64,000 nucleotides of DNA from MVYY01 sp012517575 (GTDB lineage Bacteria > Bacteroidota > Bacteroidia > Bacteroidales > Paludibacteraceae): the NCBI GenBank assembly GCA_031629035.1, contig JAVLUG010000027.1:241402-305401 (forward strand). The letters are read 5' to 3'. Below are positions 36,224 through 45,823 of the stretch, piece by piece. The notes beneath the pieces are model-generated. The model was not told the DNA's origin and made no database searches. It saw only the letters and a list, made by a program, of their open reading frames with translations. Numbering within the stretch: position 1 is the stretch's first letter; each line of letters starts with the position of its first letter. Made by a program: the position numbers and the translations under genes.

Positions 36224-37558
36224 TCAACCAATAAATAAAGAAGTAACAAAAACACATAAAAAAACGGTTATTCCCATAACAGCAGTAGCGGTCGAATAAA
36301 CTTTTAAGCTGGTATTAATTTCTATTCCTGAAAAACGGGTTACCACCCAAAAATAAGAGTCGTTGGCATGGGAAATCATCATAGAACCAGCACCCATAGC
36401 AAGCAGTGTCAATAATTTCCCCATTTCAGAAGCCAAGCCCAAGGTTGAAAGCATAGGTGCAACAAAAGAAGCGGCCGTTATAATGGCTACCGTTGAAGAA
36501 CCTTGAGCCGTTTTCAATAAAAAAGCAATTAAAAAAGGCACCAACAAACCTAATTTCGTTTTTACTAAAAATTCAGCCGCATATAAGCCGATATTTGTTT
36601 CTTTTATAACCAATCCAAACATGCCACCGGCTGCCGTGATAATAAGTATTGGACCTGCTTTTTCTATAGCATTTTCCAATATTTCGTTATAAATATTCAT
36701 ATTTCCACTGTTGAGCAATAAAAACGATAGGATTGCACCAATAAAAAGTGCTATGACAGGCTGTCCGGCAAAAGATAAGATTTTTACGATTAAATTTTCA
36801 GATGAAAGATGAAAAGCTCCAAATAATGAAGCAATAGCAATTAAAAGAATCGGAATGAGAATGGGTAATAAAGATAATGAAACTGACGGCAGTTTTTGAG
36901 CCTGTAGCTTGTTCTCCTCGTCTGTTTCAGATGCGATGTACTGCTGGGTATCATTGCGTGTCTTCCATTTTGTCCAAAAAAAAGCCACCAATGCAGCAGG
37001 TATGGCAAACAATATGCCCAGTAGAATAAAATAAGCAAGATTAACTTCGATGATTCCGGCTGCTGCCAATGCTCCCGGATGAATAGGTACCAGACAATGA
37101 ACGGCATACAAAGAGGTAGCCAATACAACAGCCGTAAATGATAAGGCAATTTTAGTTTTTGAGCTGAAAGACTTTGCTATGCCACTCAATATGATAAATC
37201 CGGCATCGCAAAAAATAGGTAACCCTGTTACAAAACCCGTTATCCCTATTGCCGCAGCAGCTTTGCTTTGTCCGGTTTTTTTCAAAATGTAATTGGCAAT
37301 ACTTACTGCGCCTCCCGATTTTTCAAGAACAACTGCAATAATTGATCCAAAAATAATAATGAATCCTATTGTAGCAATGGTATCGCCAAAACCTCTTTTT
37401 AGAATATCAATGATAGAATAAAAGGGAAGAGTTGCCATAGCAAGCAGTAACGATACCACAAACAACGAAACAAAAGCATTTAATTTTAGTATCGAAGTAA
37501 GCCAAATAATTAATACTATGCTCAACAAAACCAATATGGAAACTAACAAAGGACTCAT
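36224..37558 (-). CDS. GntP-family permease (gluconate/glycerate-type H+ symporter)
   Basis: The 444-residue protein has about 12-14 transmembrane helices and GntP motifs: RGFGDTIATIGFIIIFGSII, GLPIFCDAGFIIL, VHCLVPIHPGALAAAGI and ANDSYFWVVTRFSG. The family carries gluconate, related sugar acids, glycerate or D-serine into the cell. It lies 57 nt after the GH89 gene and directly before the glycerate kinase, which suggests glycerate, but gluconate cannot be ruled out. Sugar-acid permeases are uncommon in PULs, which normally rely on SusCD plus MFS importers. Confidence 0.9.
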   Translation of the reverse strand: MSPLLVSILVLLSIVLIIWLTSILKLNAFVSLFVVSLLLAMATLPFYSIIDILKRGFGDTIATIGFIIIFGSIIAVVLEKSGGAVSIANYILKKTGQSKAAAAIGITGFVTGLPIFCDAGFIILSGIAKSFSSKTKIALSFTAVVLATSLYAVHCLVPIHPGALAAAGIIEVNLAYFILLGILFAIPAALVAFFWTKWKTRNDTQQYIASETDEENKLQAQKLPSVSLSLLPILIPILLIAIASLFGAFHLSSENLIVKILSFAGQPVIALFIGAILSFLLLNSGNMNIYNEILENAIEKAGPILIITAAGGMFGLVIKETNIGLYAAEFLVKTKLGLLVPFLIAFLLKTAQGSSTVAIITAASFVAPMLSTLGLASEMGKLLTLLAMGAGSMMISHANDSYFWVVTRFSGIEINTSLKVYSTATAVMGITVFLCVFVTSLFIG

Positions 37559-37615
37559 ATATTTATTTTGCTACACAAGTTTTTACTTTAAAAAACACTT
37601 AAAAAAGGAATGAAA

Positions 37616-39844
37616 TTAATTTCTTTGCCAATCTTTTATTATTTGCTGATAATACTTTTTATAGAATTTTTTAGTAACTTTTACAGGATCACCTTTTGTA
37701 AAAGTTGGATATAATTCGTTGCTGTTTACCCATTCCCATTCCCAATCCTTGATTTGTTCATCAAATTTCTGCTGGTCAAATTCTTTTCGTTGTGACAAAT
37801 CAGTAATTACTTGATTGATAAATTTTTTCCAACGAACTTTATAAAAGCCATTGAGTAATCCTGACCATTGTTTGCAGGCATAGTCATGAATATGACAATC
37901 CTTATCTCCCCAAAGAGTAATTAAATCTCGAGCATTTTTTTCATACAATTTTCTTTCTTCGTCGTTGGTACCCCATTTTTTTGCATCTTCCAGCCAAATT
38001 CCCAACAAAAAATCTTTTCTGGTAGCTAACAATTCATCCATATCAGAAATTAAATCAAGGAAACGTTGACTGTTTTTTCTGAAAGAAGATAGATTTTTTG
38101 TTTGATAATCTTTTGCCATTTGCTGTTGGATGGCAGAAGCATAATCTGCCATCACTTGTCGCGTAATATCAACTACATCAAATTGATAACCATCGCTATT
38201 TTTAAATTCATCTGAAGCTGAAATAAATAATTTCCATGCTTCTATCAGCATCATTGGATCGTAAGGCAAGGTGGTGTTGCAAGTTCCTCCCGGATTTTTT
38301 TTAAAAGTAGGTCGTCCGGTAATAATAGATTCAGGTCCTCCATTGGTAATAGTATCAGCATAAACACTTTGAGATAAAATTTTCCATGCCTTTTCTATAT
38401 TCGCATTCTTTTCCCCATATCGTCGTAGAGCATAATTATTCAGCCAATTGTTTATCTCGATAGGTGTATCACACCAAACATTCTCGAGCATCATATCATA
38501 AATAACCGGATTTTGTTCTATTCCTTCCATGGTTAAACCAATACCCATCATTTTATCTGCAACTGGATTATGAAGTGCTTGTGCAGGATGTTGTGCAACA
38601 CTGCTCATATAACCGGATAGATTAATATTTTTCCCAAAATTATGAAGCATATTCCAAATCCAAGGTTTTCCGTAATAAGCTTCCGTGCTTTTCCAAACAG
38701 GATATCGTTCACTCCACAAATCCAAAATAATCATTTTATCGTTGGGGATTCCATTCAGTAAAGCTTTGATAGCATTTGGACGCCAGAAATTTTTATCATG
38801 ATAGAATAACCATCCTTGCATAATCCACGTTGCAGCAGGATCTGCTATCTGCATCGATTGATAAACTTTCTGACTGATATTATTCAAAAAAAGTGAGTCA
38901 TTGGAAGGCGGTCTGTTTTCGTTAAATGTGTCAGCCGAATAAAAATGATCGGAGCCAAACACACGAATTTCTTCTTCAATAAAACGTTTCCCAATTTCGG
39001 TAAACAAAGGTTCGTTAGGATCGAGAATACACACTTCTGGAAAATTTACCCATGAAGTTTTTCTGATTTTTGCTTGTGGAAATTTTTCTTGAAAAGAAGG
39101 AGGAACATGTCCTGTAAAAGCAGGCAAAATAGGTGTCATTCCCAAAGAACGTTCTTGTTGAAGAATTTTTTTCTGCAATTCTTCTTGTTTCTGCATAAAT
39201 GATAAAGGCAAGGGTCCGCCCCAACCGTCGAGATTACCCATCCAAAACCAGCTAAAATAAGCCGGTCCACTGAAAAAATCCTTTAAATCTTCATCAGAAA
39301 AACCTAAACTTTTATAAACTTCCCGCCAAATAGAATTTTGACCTGTTAAAGCAAGAGGCATATTGATGCCATTCATTGCCATCCAATCAATTTCTTTTTG
39401 CCAGCGTTCCCAATCCCACCAGCTCATACTGTAATTAAAAGTACAGTAGTTCAAATAATAACGATATTTGTAAGGCGATTTTTGTCTTATCAGCTGATCT
39501 ACTTTGGGTAAAGGTTCTGGTAAGTTTAAATTGGTGCCATTCCACGTAATTTGACAATGGGCAATGTGTTTTAAATAATAATTGAAAGCACTTGCAACCG
39601 ATACTCCGTTGTTTCCACGCAAGATAATTTTATCATTTTTCGAAAATACTTCAAAAATATCTTTGTCGTCGGCATCTTTACTAATAAATTCAATTTCAAA
39701 ATCATTAGCTTTTTGTGGTAAAACTCTTTTTATCAAATCTTGAACTGCTTTTTTTTGTTCTTGCATATTGCTTTGTGGCGTAGCATTAACTAATAATGCT
39801 AACCCTACAAAAAATATTACTAAGAAAAATTTTGCCCGTTTCAT
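37616..39844 (-). CDS. Alpha-N-acetylglucosaminidase (GH89), copy 2
   Basis: The 742-residue protein has a signal peptide (about 1-21), the NAGLU N-terminal domain, the TIM-barrel domain (about 125-460) and the helical C-terminal domain. The barrel keeps the acid/base Glu in YSADTFNENRPPS (about E309) and the nucleophile Glu in LTMEGIEQNPVIY (about E440), aligned with E316 and E446 of human NAGLU, and the WWDWERWQKEIDWMAMNGIN block. It hydrolyses terminal alpha-GlcNAc, as found in heparan sulfate, gastric mucin and some bacterial glycans. It follows the other GH89 gene by 11 nt. It carries a type I rather than a lipoprotein signal, so it is probably periplasmic. Confidence 0.92.
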   Translation of the reverse strand: MKRAKFFLVIFFVGLALLVNATPQSNMQEQKKAVQDLIKRVLPQKANDFEIEFISKDADDKDIFEVFSKNDKIILRGNNGVSVASAFNYYLKHIAHCQITWNGTNLNLPEPLPKVDQLIRQKSPYKYRYYLNYCTFNYSMSWWDWERWQKEIDWMAMNGINMPLALTGQNSIWREVYKSLGFSDEDLKDFFSGPAYFSWFWMGNLDGWGGPLPLSFMQKQEELQKKILQQERSLGMTPILPAFTGHVPPSFQEKFPQAKIRKTSWVNFPEVCILDPNEPLFTEIGKRFIEEEIRVFGSDHFYSADTFNENRPPSNDSLFLNNISQKVYQSMQIADPAATWIMQGWLFYHDKNFWRPNAIKALLNGIPNDKMIILDLWSERYPVWKSTEAYYGKPWIWNMLHNFGKNINLSGYMSSVAQHPAQALHNPVADKMMGIGLTMEGIEQNPVIYDMMLENVWCDTPIEINNWLNNYALRRYGEKNANIEKAWKILSQSVYADTITNGGPESIITGRPTFKKNPGGTCNTTLPYDPMMLIEAWKLFISASDEFKNSDGYQFDVVDITRQVMADYASAIQQQMAKDYQTKNLSSFRKNSQRFLDLISDMDELLATRKDFLLGIWLEDAKKWGTNDEERKLYEKNARDLITLWGDKDCHIHDYACKQWSGLLNGFYKVRWKKFINQVITDLSQRKEFDQQKFDEQIKDWEWEWVNSNELYPTFTKGDPVKVTKKFYKKYYQQIIKDWQRN

Positions 39845-39855
39845 TTTACCGAAAT

Positions 39856-42036
39856 TTATTTTAATTGTTTAATATATTTTTTTGCTTCTTCAATCGGATT
39901 TGAAAAAGGTTTTACTTGAGGCTGCCACGGAGTATTTATCCATTCTTCTTCCCAATCGTTCAATGAATTTCTTTTATTCGAAAAATAAATTTGAATACGA
40001 GGAATATAATAATCACGAATAAGTCCATTCCACACTCGAGCTGCATAATCTTCTTGAAAACCACCCCAAGTAGTAATTAATCGTTTAGCATCGGCTTCAT
40101 ATTTCATTTTTTCAGCATCATTGGTAGCTTGCTTGTGTGTGAAATTTACCCAGTTTTCAAGTTTATGTGTAGGGTGCGAAGCCAACAGTTTATCAACGAA
40201 CAAAAGAATATCGATAGTTTGATCTAAAGCCTTTTTGGCTTCTGCTTTTTGGTTTAAAGAATCTGTTTTTAATGCTTTTTTATAGCAAAAATCTGCTTTT
40301 GCCGATAAATATAAAGCCGAAAATTCAATAGCGTCGTTACAGTATAAAGGCGATTTTTTTAATTCGTCAGAACAATCCAAAAATAATTCGACTCCTTGCA
40401 AAAATTTTTCACTGGTATCTATCTTACTTTTTCTGCGTTGGTCGGGAACAACCGTTTGCCATGTAAATCGAGGATAAGAATACAACGAACTATAAACAGA
40501 TTGAAGTAAAAGTTCCCATGCTTTTTCCATTTTTTTCGGGTAACCCCCATATTTGGCCATGCAATATTTAGCTATCCAGTTATTAATATCCATTTCTTTG
40601 TCTTGCCAACCCATGTCGGCCAATAATTCATATACCACTTCATTGTTTTCTATTCCTTCAGGAGCAAAGCCAAAACCAATTAAATTATTTCGATAAGAAG
40701 ATTGTAAAGCTTGTATAGAATAAGAAGCATAAAGAGCTAATTCTCCGGTCAATGGAGTTTTTCCACCAAAGTTTGGCGTATAGGAAAAAATCCAGTTTTT
40801 CCCATAAAATCCTTCATGTACTTTCCATGTCAAATCCGTATGCCACACCCATTTTGGATATTCATTGGCCAAATCAATGATTATCATTTTATCGTTTGGT
40901 ACTTTCTTGAGTAAAGCTTGGAGGCTGGGTTTGTCCCAAAATTTATGCTGATAACCAAAAGTCCAACCTTGTGTTACCCACACGGCATCAGGATTTCCTG
41001 CTACGATAGATTTGTAAATAGCTTCTCCATACTCTTCGAGCAATTTATGTTTCGATTCTTCATCATCCACAGGAAGTTCCATCTCATTGAAGCTATCTGA
41101 AAGATAATAAATGTTTTCCCCGAATTCTTTTTCCCATTCCTGAATAAACAGTTTGCCAATTTTTTCAAAAAATGGGGAATCGGGAGCAATAACAAAAGCA
41201 TTATATTTTTCTGGGAAACCGCCCCATTTTAATTGCTTTACTTTTATATCAGGATTCTTTTCCATAAAAGCTTTTGGTACGAAACCTGCAAAAGTAGGAA
41301 TAATAGGTTGCATTCCTAATTCTCGCATACGGTCAATAATTTTGTGCTGAAGTTGTAATTGCTGTCTATGCCAGGAATCAGTTAAAGGACCATCCCAGCC
41401 ATTAAGATTACCCATGCGGTGCCAGGGTAAATAAGCCGGTCCTGTAAAAAATTCATTAATTTCCTCTTTTGTTAAGCCCAATTTTAACCACACACGTTCT
41501 GCGATGGCTTCACTTGCTATAGGAGCCAAAGGCATATTAATACCATGAAGAGCCATCCAATCAATTTCTTGTTCCCAACGTTCCCAGTCCCAATAAGGTG
41601 TTGTATATCCGAATGTTACCACATTCAAATAATAGCGGAATTGATATGGTGATACAATTTCTTTTTTTTCATGGTCAGGCCACGATGCAGGTATATTCAA
41701 ATGTTTGCCACTCCATGTAATCATAGAATGACAAGCTTCTTTTAAATACGTATTAAAAGCATAACAAAGAGCCACTGTGCTACTTCCCTCAATGTGTAAT
41801 ATCCCATTTTTTGCTTCTATGTTAAAAGATTCCAAACCATTTATAGAAGGTATTATACCAAAATTAATGTCCTCAGCTTTTTCACCTATTGACCTTGTTA
41901 TAACATTTTTTGCGGGAGTAATTATATCTGATAGTTGTGCTTCTTTATCTTGTGCAAAAGAAGGATAGCCATAACAAACTTGGTAACTTACCAAAAGGAA
42001 AGAAAAAGAGAAAAAAAGAAATGTTTTTTTTAGCAT
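39856..42036 (-). CDS. Alpha-N-acetylglucosaminidase (GH89), copy 1
   Basis: The 726-residue protein has a signal peptide (about 1-28), the three NAGLU domains, and the same two catalytic Glu in LSDSFNEMELPV (about E318) and FAPEGIENNEVVYE (about E460). PEGIENNEVVY is closer to the human NAGLU sequence than in the second copy, where PEG is MEG. The paralogue is clearly diverged, so the two may act on different linkages or positions rather than being a recent duplicate. It lies 105 nt after the lipoprotein gene and 11 nt before the second GH89. Confidence 0.92.
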   Translation of the reverse strand: MLKKTFLFFSFSFLLVSYQVCYGYPSFAQDKEAQLSDIITPAKNVITRSIGEKAEDINFGIIPSINGLESFNIEAKNGILHIEGSSTVALCYAFNTYLKEACHSMITWSGKHLNIPASWPDHEKKEIVSPYQFRYYLNVVTFGYTTPYWDWERWEQEIDWMALHGINMPLAPIASEAIAERVWLKLGLTKEEINEFFTGPAYLPWHRMGNLNGWDGPLTDSWHRQQLQLQHKIIDRMRELGMQPIIPTFAGFVPKAFMEKNPDIKVKQLKWGGFPEKYNAFVIAPDSPFFEKIGKLFIQEWEKEFGENIYYLSDSFNEMELPVDDEESKHKLLEEYGEAIYKSIVAGNPDAVWVTQGWTFGYQHKFWDKPSLQALLKKVPNDKMIIIDLANEYPKWVWHTDLTWKVHEGFYGKNWIFSYTPNFGGKTPLTGELALYASYSIQALQSSYRNNLIGFGFAPEGIENNEVVYELLADMGWQDKEMDINNWIAKYCMAKYGGYPKKMEKAWELLLQSVYSSLYSYPRFTWQTVVPDQRRKSKIDTSEKFLQGVELFLDCSDELKKSPLYCNDAIEFSALYLSAKADFCYKKALKTDSLNQKAEAKKALDQTIDILLFVDKLLASHPTHKLENWVNFTHKQATNDAEKMKYEADAKRLITTWGGFQEDYAARVWNGLIRDYYIPRIQIYFSNKRNSLNDWEEEWINTPWQPQVKPFSNPIEEAKKYIKQLK

Positions 42037-42141
42037 TTTTAATAAATAAAAAATCCGACTAATAAAAAGATGAAGAATTTTTGAAAAATTATCAGGGAAT
42101 TATTCCCTGATAATTTTAAATTTAAACGATTGTTAACTAAA

Positions 42142-43410
42142 CTATTCTTCCAATGCTGTTTGAACTTTTATATTTAAAATAAGCGGTTTTAGGAAAAGCA
42201 TTTTAGCTTCTTCCTGACCTATTTTTGGACCTACCCCTTCTACATTAACGAAACATTGAGTATCATCATACATTTGTACTATTTGCATGATACCATAATA
42301 AAGTTTACCTCCTTTTTGACTTTTAAGAATAATGTAATCGCCGGTTCTGAAATTTTCTTCCATGGTTGCTGTTCCACCTGTACCTGCATTAGTTCTACGT
42401 CGAGCATAATTTACAGCACCTAATGAAGTAGGGTTATCTGTAACACCTAAAGTGGCATTATCCAATCTCGATTGAATTTTACCTAACAAATAATTGGCTC
42501 TTATCTTTGCTGAATTTGTTGAGGCTTCATCTCCTAATACGGTAAATAGTGAGTCTACAAATTTATAGCGTGCTTCATTCCATCCACTCCCTATCCATGA
42601 CCCAGCAATGATTTTAAATTGCGTAGTATCAATTTTCTCCTGCCTAATAGCTTTCCCATTAATTTCATATAAATCACACTGACGTCCTGTAGTTCCACCA
42701 CCTAACTGCGATTTCCAAAGATTGCTAAACATATAACCTCGCTGGCTTCCAATATATGCTCCATTTGAAGTATTTTGTAATACATTTAAAAAACAAAAAC
42801 TTCCATTTAGACCGTCCACTGAGCGTAATTCATCAACACTCAGCACATGCTTTATTTCTCCATCAATATTCACCCCTTGAATTGAGAAAAACGAAGGAGT
42901 GCTGGACGAAGCACCTGTATTTGGTATTGGATAAACATCTGGATGATTTTCATAATTCCAAACCATCGTGTCAGCTTTTAGTATTACTTGCCCAACAAAC
43001 GCAGAACCATTGGCTTCACCCTCCACTTTACCTATTGATATATAAGTAGTTTTAATAGCATTACCAACAGTAGCCTTTATTTCAATATGGGTAATTTCCT
43101 TACTATCAACAAAATATTCCATATCAAAATTAATAGAACTCGTACCTGTCGAAGGATATTCTTGAGCATCACCTTTGGGAACATAAACACCATTTTCAAG
43201 TTTAACGCCTGTAAATGTCAAACTTGTTATTGGTTTGTCACTTGCAGCAGTACCTTTTATTTGTAAAGGTGCTGCATAATTTACAACATCAAAACTTGTT
43301 TGATCTAATGCAAATTGAACGTTAGCTTCTTTTTCTTCATCATTTTTACATGAAGAAAAATGAATCCCTACAAAAATTGTAAGTAATAAGAAAAAATTAA
43401 TCTTTTTCAT
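42142..43410 (-). CDS. Surface lipoprotein of the PUL, unknown function (possible glycan-binding protein)
   Basis: The 422-residue protein has a lipoprotein signal with the lipobox Cys at about residue 21 (HFSSCKNDEEKE). The acidic stretch just after Cys fits the Bacteroidota surface-export signal. An Ig-like beta-domain (about 30-140) is followed by a mixed domain with many Gly/Ser/Asn. I do not recognise the family. Its place downstream of SusCD and the EEP genes is where surface glycan-binding proteins are usually encoded, so that role is inferred from position only. Confidence 0.6.
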   Translation of the reverse strand: MKKINFFLLLTIFVGIHFSSCKNDEEKEANVQFALDQTSFDVVNYAAPLQIKGTAASDKPITSLTFTGVKLENGVYVPKGDAQEYPSTGTSSINFDMEYFVDSKEITHIEIKATVGNAIKTTYISIGKVEGEANGSAFVGQVILKADTMVWNYENHPDVYPIPNTGASSSTPSFFSIQGVNIDGEIKHVLSVDELRSVDGLNGSFCFLNVLQNTSNGAYIGSQRGYMFSNLWKSQLGGGTTGRQCDLYEINGKAIRQEKIDTTQFKIIAGSWIGSGWNEARYKFVDSLFTVLGDEASTNSAKIRANYLLGKIQSRLDNATLGVTDNPTSLGAVNYARRRTNAGTGGTATMEENFRTGDYIILKSQKGGKLYYGIMQIVQMYDDTQCFVNVEGVGPKIGQEEAKMLFLKPLILNIKVQTALEE

Positions 43411-43435
43411 AACTTATTTTTTAATGATTAGTTTT

Positions 43436-44215
43436 TTAATTGTTAATATACGTAATAATTGAACTTACAGGAAAATGATCTGATAATTTGCAATCTTGAT
43501 ATACATTGGTTGAAACAAGTTTAAAATTTTGATAAGGATAACCATATATATAATCTATTTTTATAGTAGGTTGTTTAGTTGAAAAGGTATAAGTAGTATC
43601 AGTTAGATCGTTCCATTTTACAAATCCATTTTTTATTTCAATATCATGAGGAGTAGTATTAAAATCCCCCGCTAATAAAATAGGAGTTTTTATTTTTTTT
43701 ATTTCTTCGTTAATAAATTTAATTTGTGCTAATCGTGTTTTTGAGGAGGATACTTCTAAATGTGTACATATAAATGTCAAAAGTTTATCGTTAGGTAATT
43801 CAATCTCAGCAATAAGTAAAACTCTTTGTTCTTTTCCATGTTCGGGATTAGGCAATAAAATACGTTCACTTTTAATAATAGGATATTTTGATAATAAACC
43901 AACTCCATAATAACCACCTTTATAATTTATTGCCTTTCCATATAGTCCAAATAATTCAGTATAATAAGCAATTTCATTAATATACGCTTTCCCTTTCTGA
44001 TGAAGAGCCCGTTCTCTATTTACTTTCCAATCACATTCTTGAAGTGCAACTAAATCAGGTTCTTCATTCTTTATAAATGATGAAATCTCTGAAAGAGTAG
44101 CCAATTCACCAAACCGAATATTATATGTCATTACTTTCAGTTGAAAAGAAGAATTTTGTGCTTCAACAACTTGGAAGAGAAACATTACAAATAATAAAAA
44201 ATATTTTATTTTCAT
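43436..44215 (-). CDS. Secreted endonuclease/exonuclease/phosphatase (EEP) family enzyme, copy 2
   Basis: The 259-residue protein has a signal peptide (about 1-19, VVEA) and a compact EEP domain with every catalytic motif: MTYNIRFGE, LVALQECD (Glu about 60), CTHLEV (His about 152), LAGDFNTTP (Asp/Asn about 184-186), IKIDYIYG and LSDHFPV (Asp/His about 246-247). The fold hydrolyses phosphodiesters in nucleic acids, sphingomyelin, inositol phosphates or phosphoglycans. Inside a PUL a glycan phosphodiester or phosphomonoester is the likely target. It lies 7 nt downstream of the EEP-like lipoprotein gene. Confidence 0.85.
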   Translation of the reverse strand: MKIKYFLLFVMFLFQVVEAQNSSFQLKVMTYNIRFGELATLSEISSFIKNEEPDLVALQECDWKVNRERALHQKGKAYINEIAYYTELFGLYGKAINYKGGYYGVGLLSKYPIIKSERILLPNPEHGKEQRVLLIAEIELPNDKLLTFICTHLEVSSSKTRLAQIKFINEEIKKIKTPILLAGDFNTTPHDIEIKNGFVKWNDLTDTTYTFSTKQPTIKIDYIYGYPYQNFKLVSTNVYQDCKLSDHFPVSSIITYINN

Positions 44216-44222
44216 TTTATTC

Positions 44223-45008
44223 TTAATTTAAATATTCAATTTTACATTCGTATACAGGAATATTCTCTACTAAACTGATAGAAATATTTCTACAAACGAA
44301 ATTAACAGGGGTCAAGAAAAACAACTTATACGTATTCTGTTGATTTTCAGATGAAAAAATTAATAATCTGAAATTTTTTAAATGATATTTTAAATAAGTT
44401 TTCATTTCCTCTTCCATCTCATTTTTTAATGTTCCTACAATTACTTTATTTGTAGGAAATAATTCTCCAATATATTTTGTAAGAATAGGGAATTGATATT
44501 TTTGATCGATTTTACAGGACATCAATGTTATAGACAAAGGATGACTTAAAGGTGCAAATAAAGCACAACCTCCAATATAAAAACTGTCTACAACAGCTTT
44601 TCCCTCAAAAACAGTTACCAAAGGTCTTACAATCATTCCTGTACCTTCAATTTTATCTTGGTCAATATTATTTTGAATAAAAAATGAATTCATTTTACTT
44701 TGCCAAGCAATATCAACAACTGAAGGTGTTTCTCCAAACTCTACATCAGAACGATCGAACAAGTAAGCCAAAGAGGTTATATTTTCACGCAGGTGATTAA
44801 TTATGCTTTGATAATTAGAACTTTGAAATAAAGAGTTGTCATTTAATAAAGAGTAAAATTCAATTGTAAAAACATTATTTTGATTTATTGTAGCCGGAGG
44901 CATTGGTGCCTCATACCCTAAATCTTCAGGCTCGACAGGTGTTTTATCAGAACTACAACTAACAAAAGTAAAAATCAACAACAAGAATATTTTATATAAG
45001 AATCTCAT
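44223..45008 (-). CDS. Lipoprotein, likely catalytically degenerate EEP-fold protein
   Basis: The 261-residue protein has a lipobox Cys at about residue 18 (FVSCSSDKTPVEPED). From about 47 on, its pattern follows the neighbouring EEP enzymes: FTIEFYSLLND for the first strand, ITSLAYLFDRSD where they have FVLFQEMD, LSITLMSCKID for the THL strand, KVIVGTLKNE for the GDFN strand, and ENIPVYECKIEYL for the SDH strand. The Glu, His and Asp ligands are all replaced. I read it as a non-catalytic EEP-fold surface protein that may bind the phosphoglycan. Similarity was judged by eye and is not certain. Confidence 0.55.
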   Translation of the reverse strand: MRFLYKIFLLLIFTFVSCSSDKTPVEPEDLGYEAPMPPATINQNNVFTIEFYSLLNDNSLFQSSNYQSIINHLRENITSLAYLFDRSDVEFGETPSVVDIAWQSKMNSFFIQNNIDQDKIEGTGMIVRPLVTVFEGKAVVDSFYIGGCALFAPLSHPLSITLMSCKIDQKYQFPILTKYIGELFPTNKVIVGTLKNEMEEEMKTYLKYHLKNFRLLIFSSENQQNTYKLFFLTPVNFVCRNISISLVENIPVYECKIEYLN

Positions 45009-45010
45009 AA

Positions 45011-45784
45011 TTAATCAAATTGAAGTTCAGCAACAATAAAACAATGATCTGATAATTCAGGATACGCTATCACTTGATAAGTTATCTTTTCCCATGATTT
45101 AGGGTATCCCAAAATATAATCTATTCTTTTTGTCGGATTAGACGAAGAAATAGTGTTCCCTGTTCCGGAACCAATATCCTGCCATTTCAAGAAAGCATAA
45201 TTCATGGTTTCAGAACCTGGTGAAGCATTAAAATCTCCACCCAAAAGAATAGGCATATTAATATTATTTGAGAAAATGTTATTATTAATTGTTGCGATGG
45301 AAGAAACCCTTACTTGATCATTTGATGTGTCAAGATGAGTAACAGCAATACGAATTTTTCTTTTATTTGGTAAAACAACATCAATCCATGCACAGGATCT
45401 TTGTTCTGAAGCATCAGTTGGCTTAAAGGTAATGGTTCGAGCATTATAAAATGGATATTTAGATAAAATTCCATTACCATAACTGCCACTGGAAAAAGAA
45501 AATGCTCGCCCAAAATAAGGAAACATACCAAGATTCACTGCTATTTCACCAAGTAAATCTTTATTCCCATTCCTGATTGTATAATGATCCATTTCTTGAA
45601 ACAGAACAAAATCAGGATTATATTTTTTTATACAATCACTGTAAGCTTTTGCATTATAATTTGCCAATTCGCCGCCTTCTTTAATATTCATGCTCATCAT
45701 CTTTACTGATATTGTTTGAGCATTTATGGGGAAACCAATTATTAAAGCAATAAATATATTTATAATTAATTTTAATTGTTTCAT
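45011..45784 (-). CDS. Secreted endonuclease/exonuclease/phosphatase (EEP) family enzyme, copy 1
   Basis: The 257-residue protein has a signal peptide (about 1-22, PINA) and all EEP motifs: MSMNIKEGG, VLFQEMD (Glu about 64), VTHLDTS (His about 150), LGGDFNASP (about 182-186), RIDYILG and LSDHCFIV (about 246-247). It lies 39 nt after susD and 2 nt before the degenerate EEP-like gene, so three EEP-fold genes stand in a row. The signal is not a lipobox, so it is probably periplasmic. Confidence 0.85.
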   Translation of the reverse strand: MKQLKLIINIFIALIIGFPINAQTISVKMMSMNIKEGGELANYNAKAYSDCIKKYNPDFVLFQEMDHYTIRNGNKDLLGEIAVNLGMFPYFGRAFSFSSGSYGNGILSKYPFYNARTITFKPTDASEQRSCAWIDVVLPNKRKIRIAVTHLDTSNDQVRVSSIATINNNIFSNNINMPILLGGDFNASPGSETMNYAFLKWQDIGSGTGNTISSSNPTKRIDYILGYPKSWEKITYQVIAYPELSDHCFIVAELQFD

Positions 45785-45823
45785 TTTTCTAGTATATATT
45801 TTCCAGCTAAATGAAGCGAGCTT

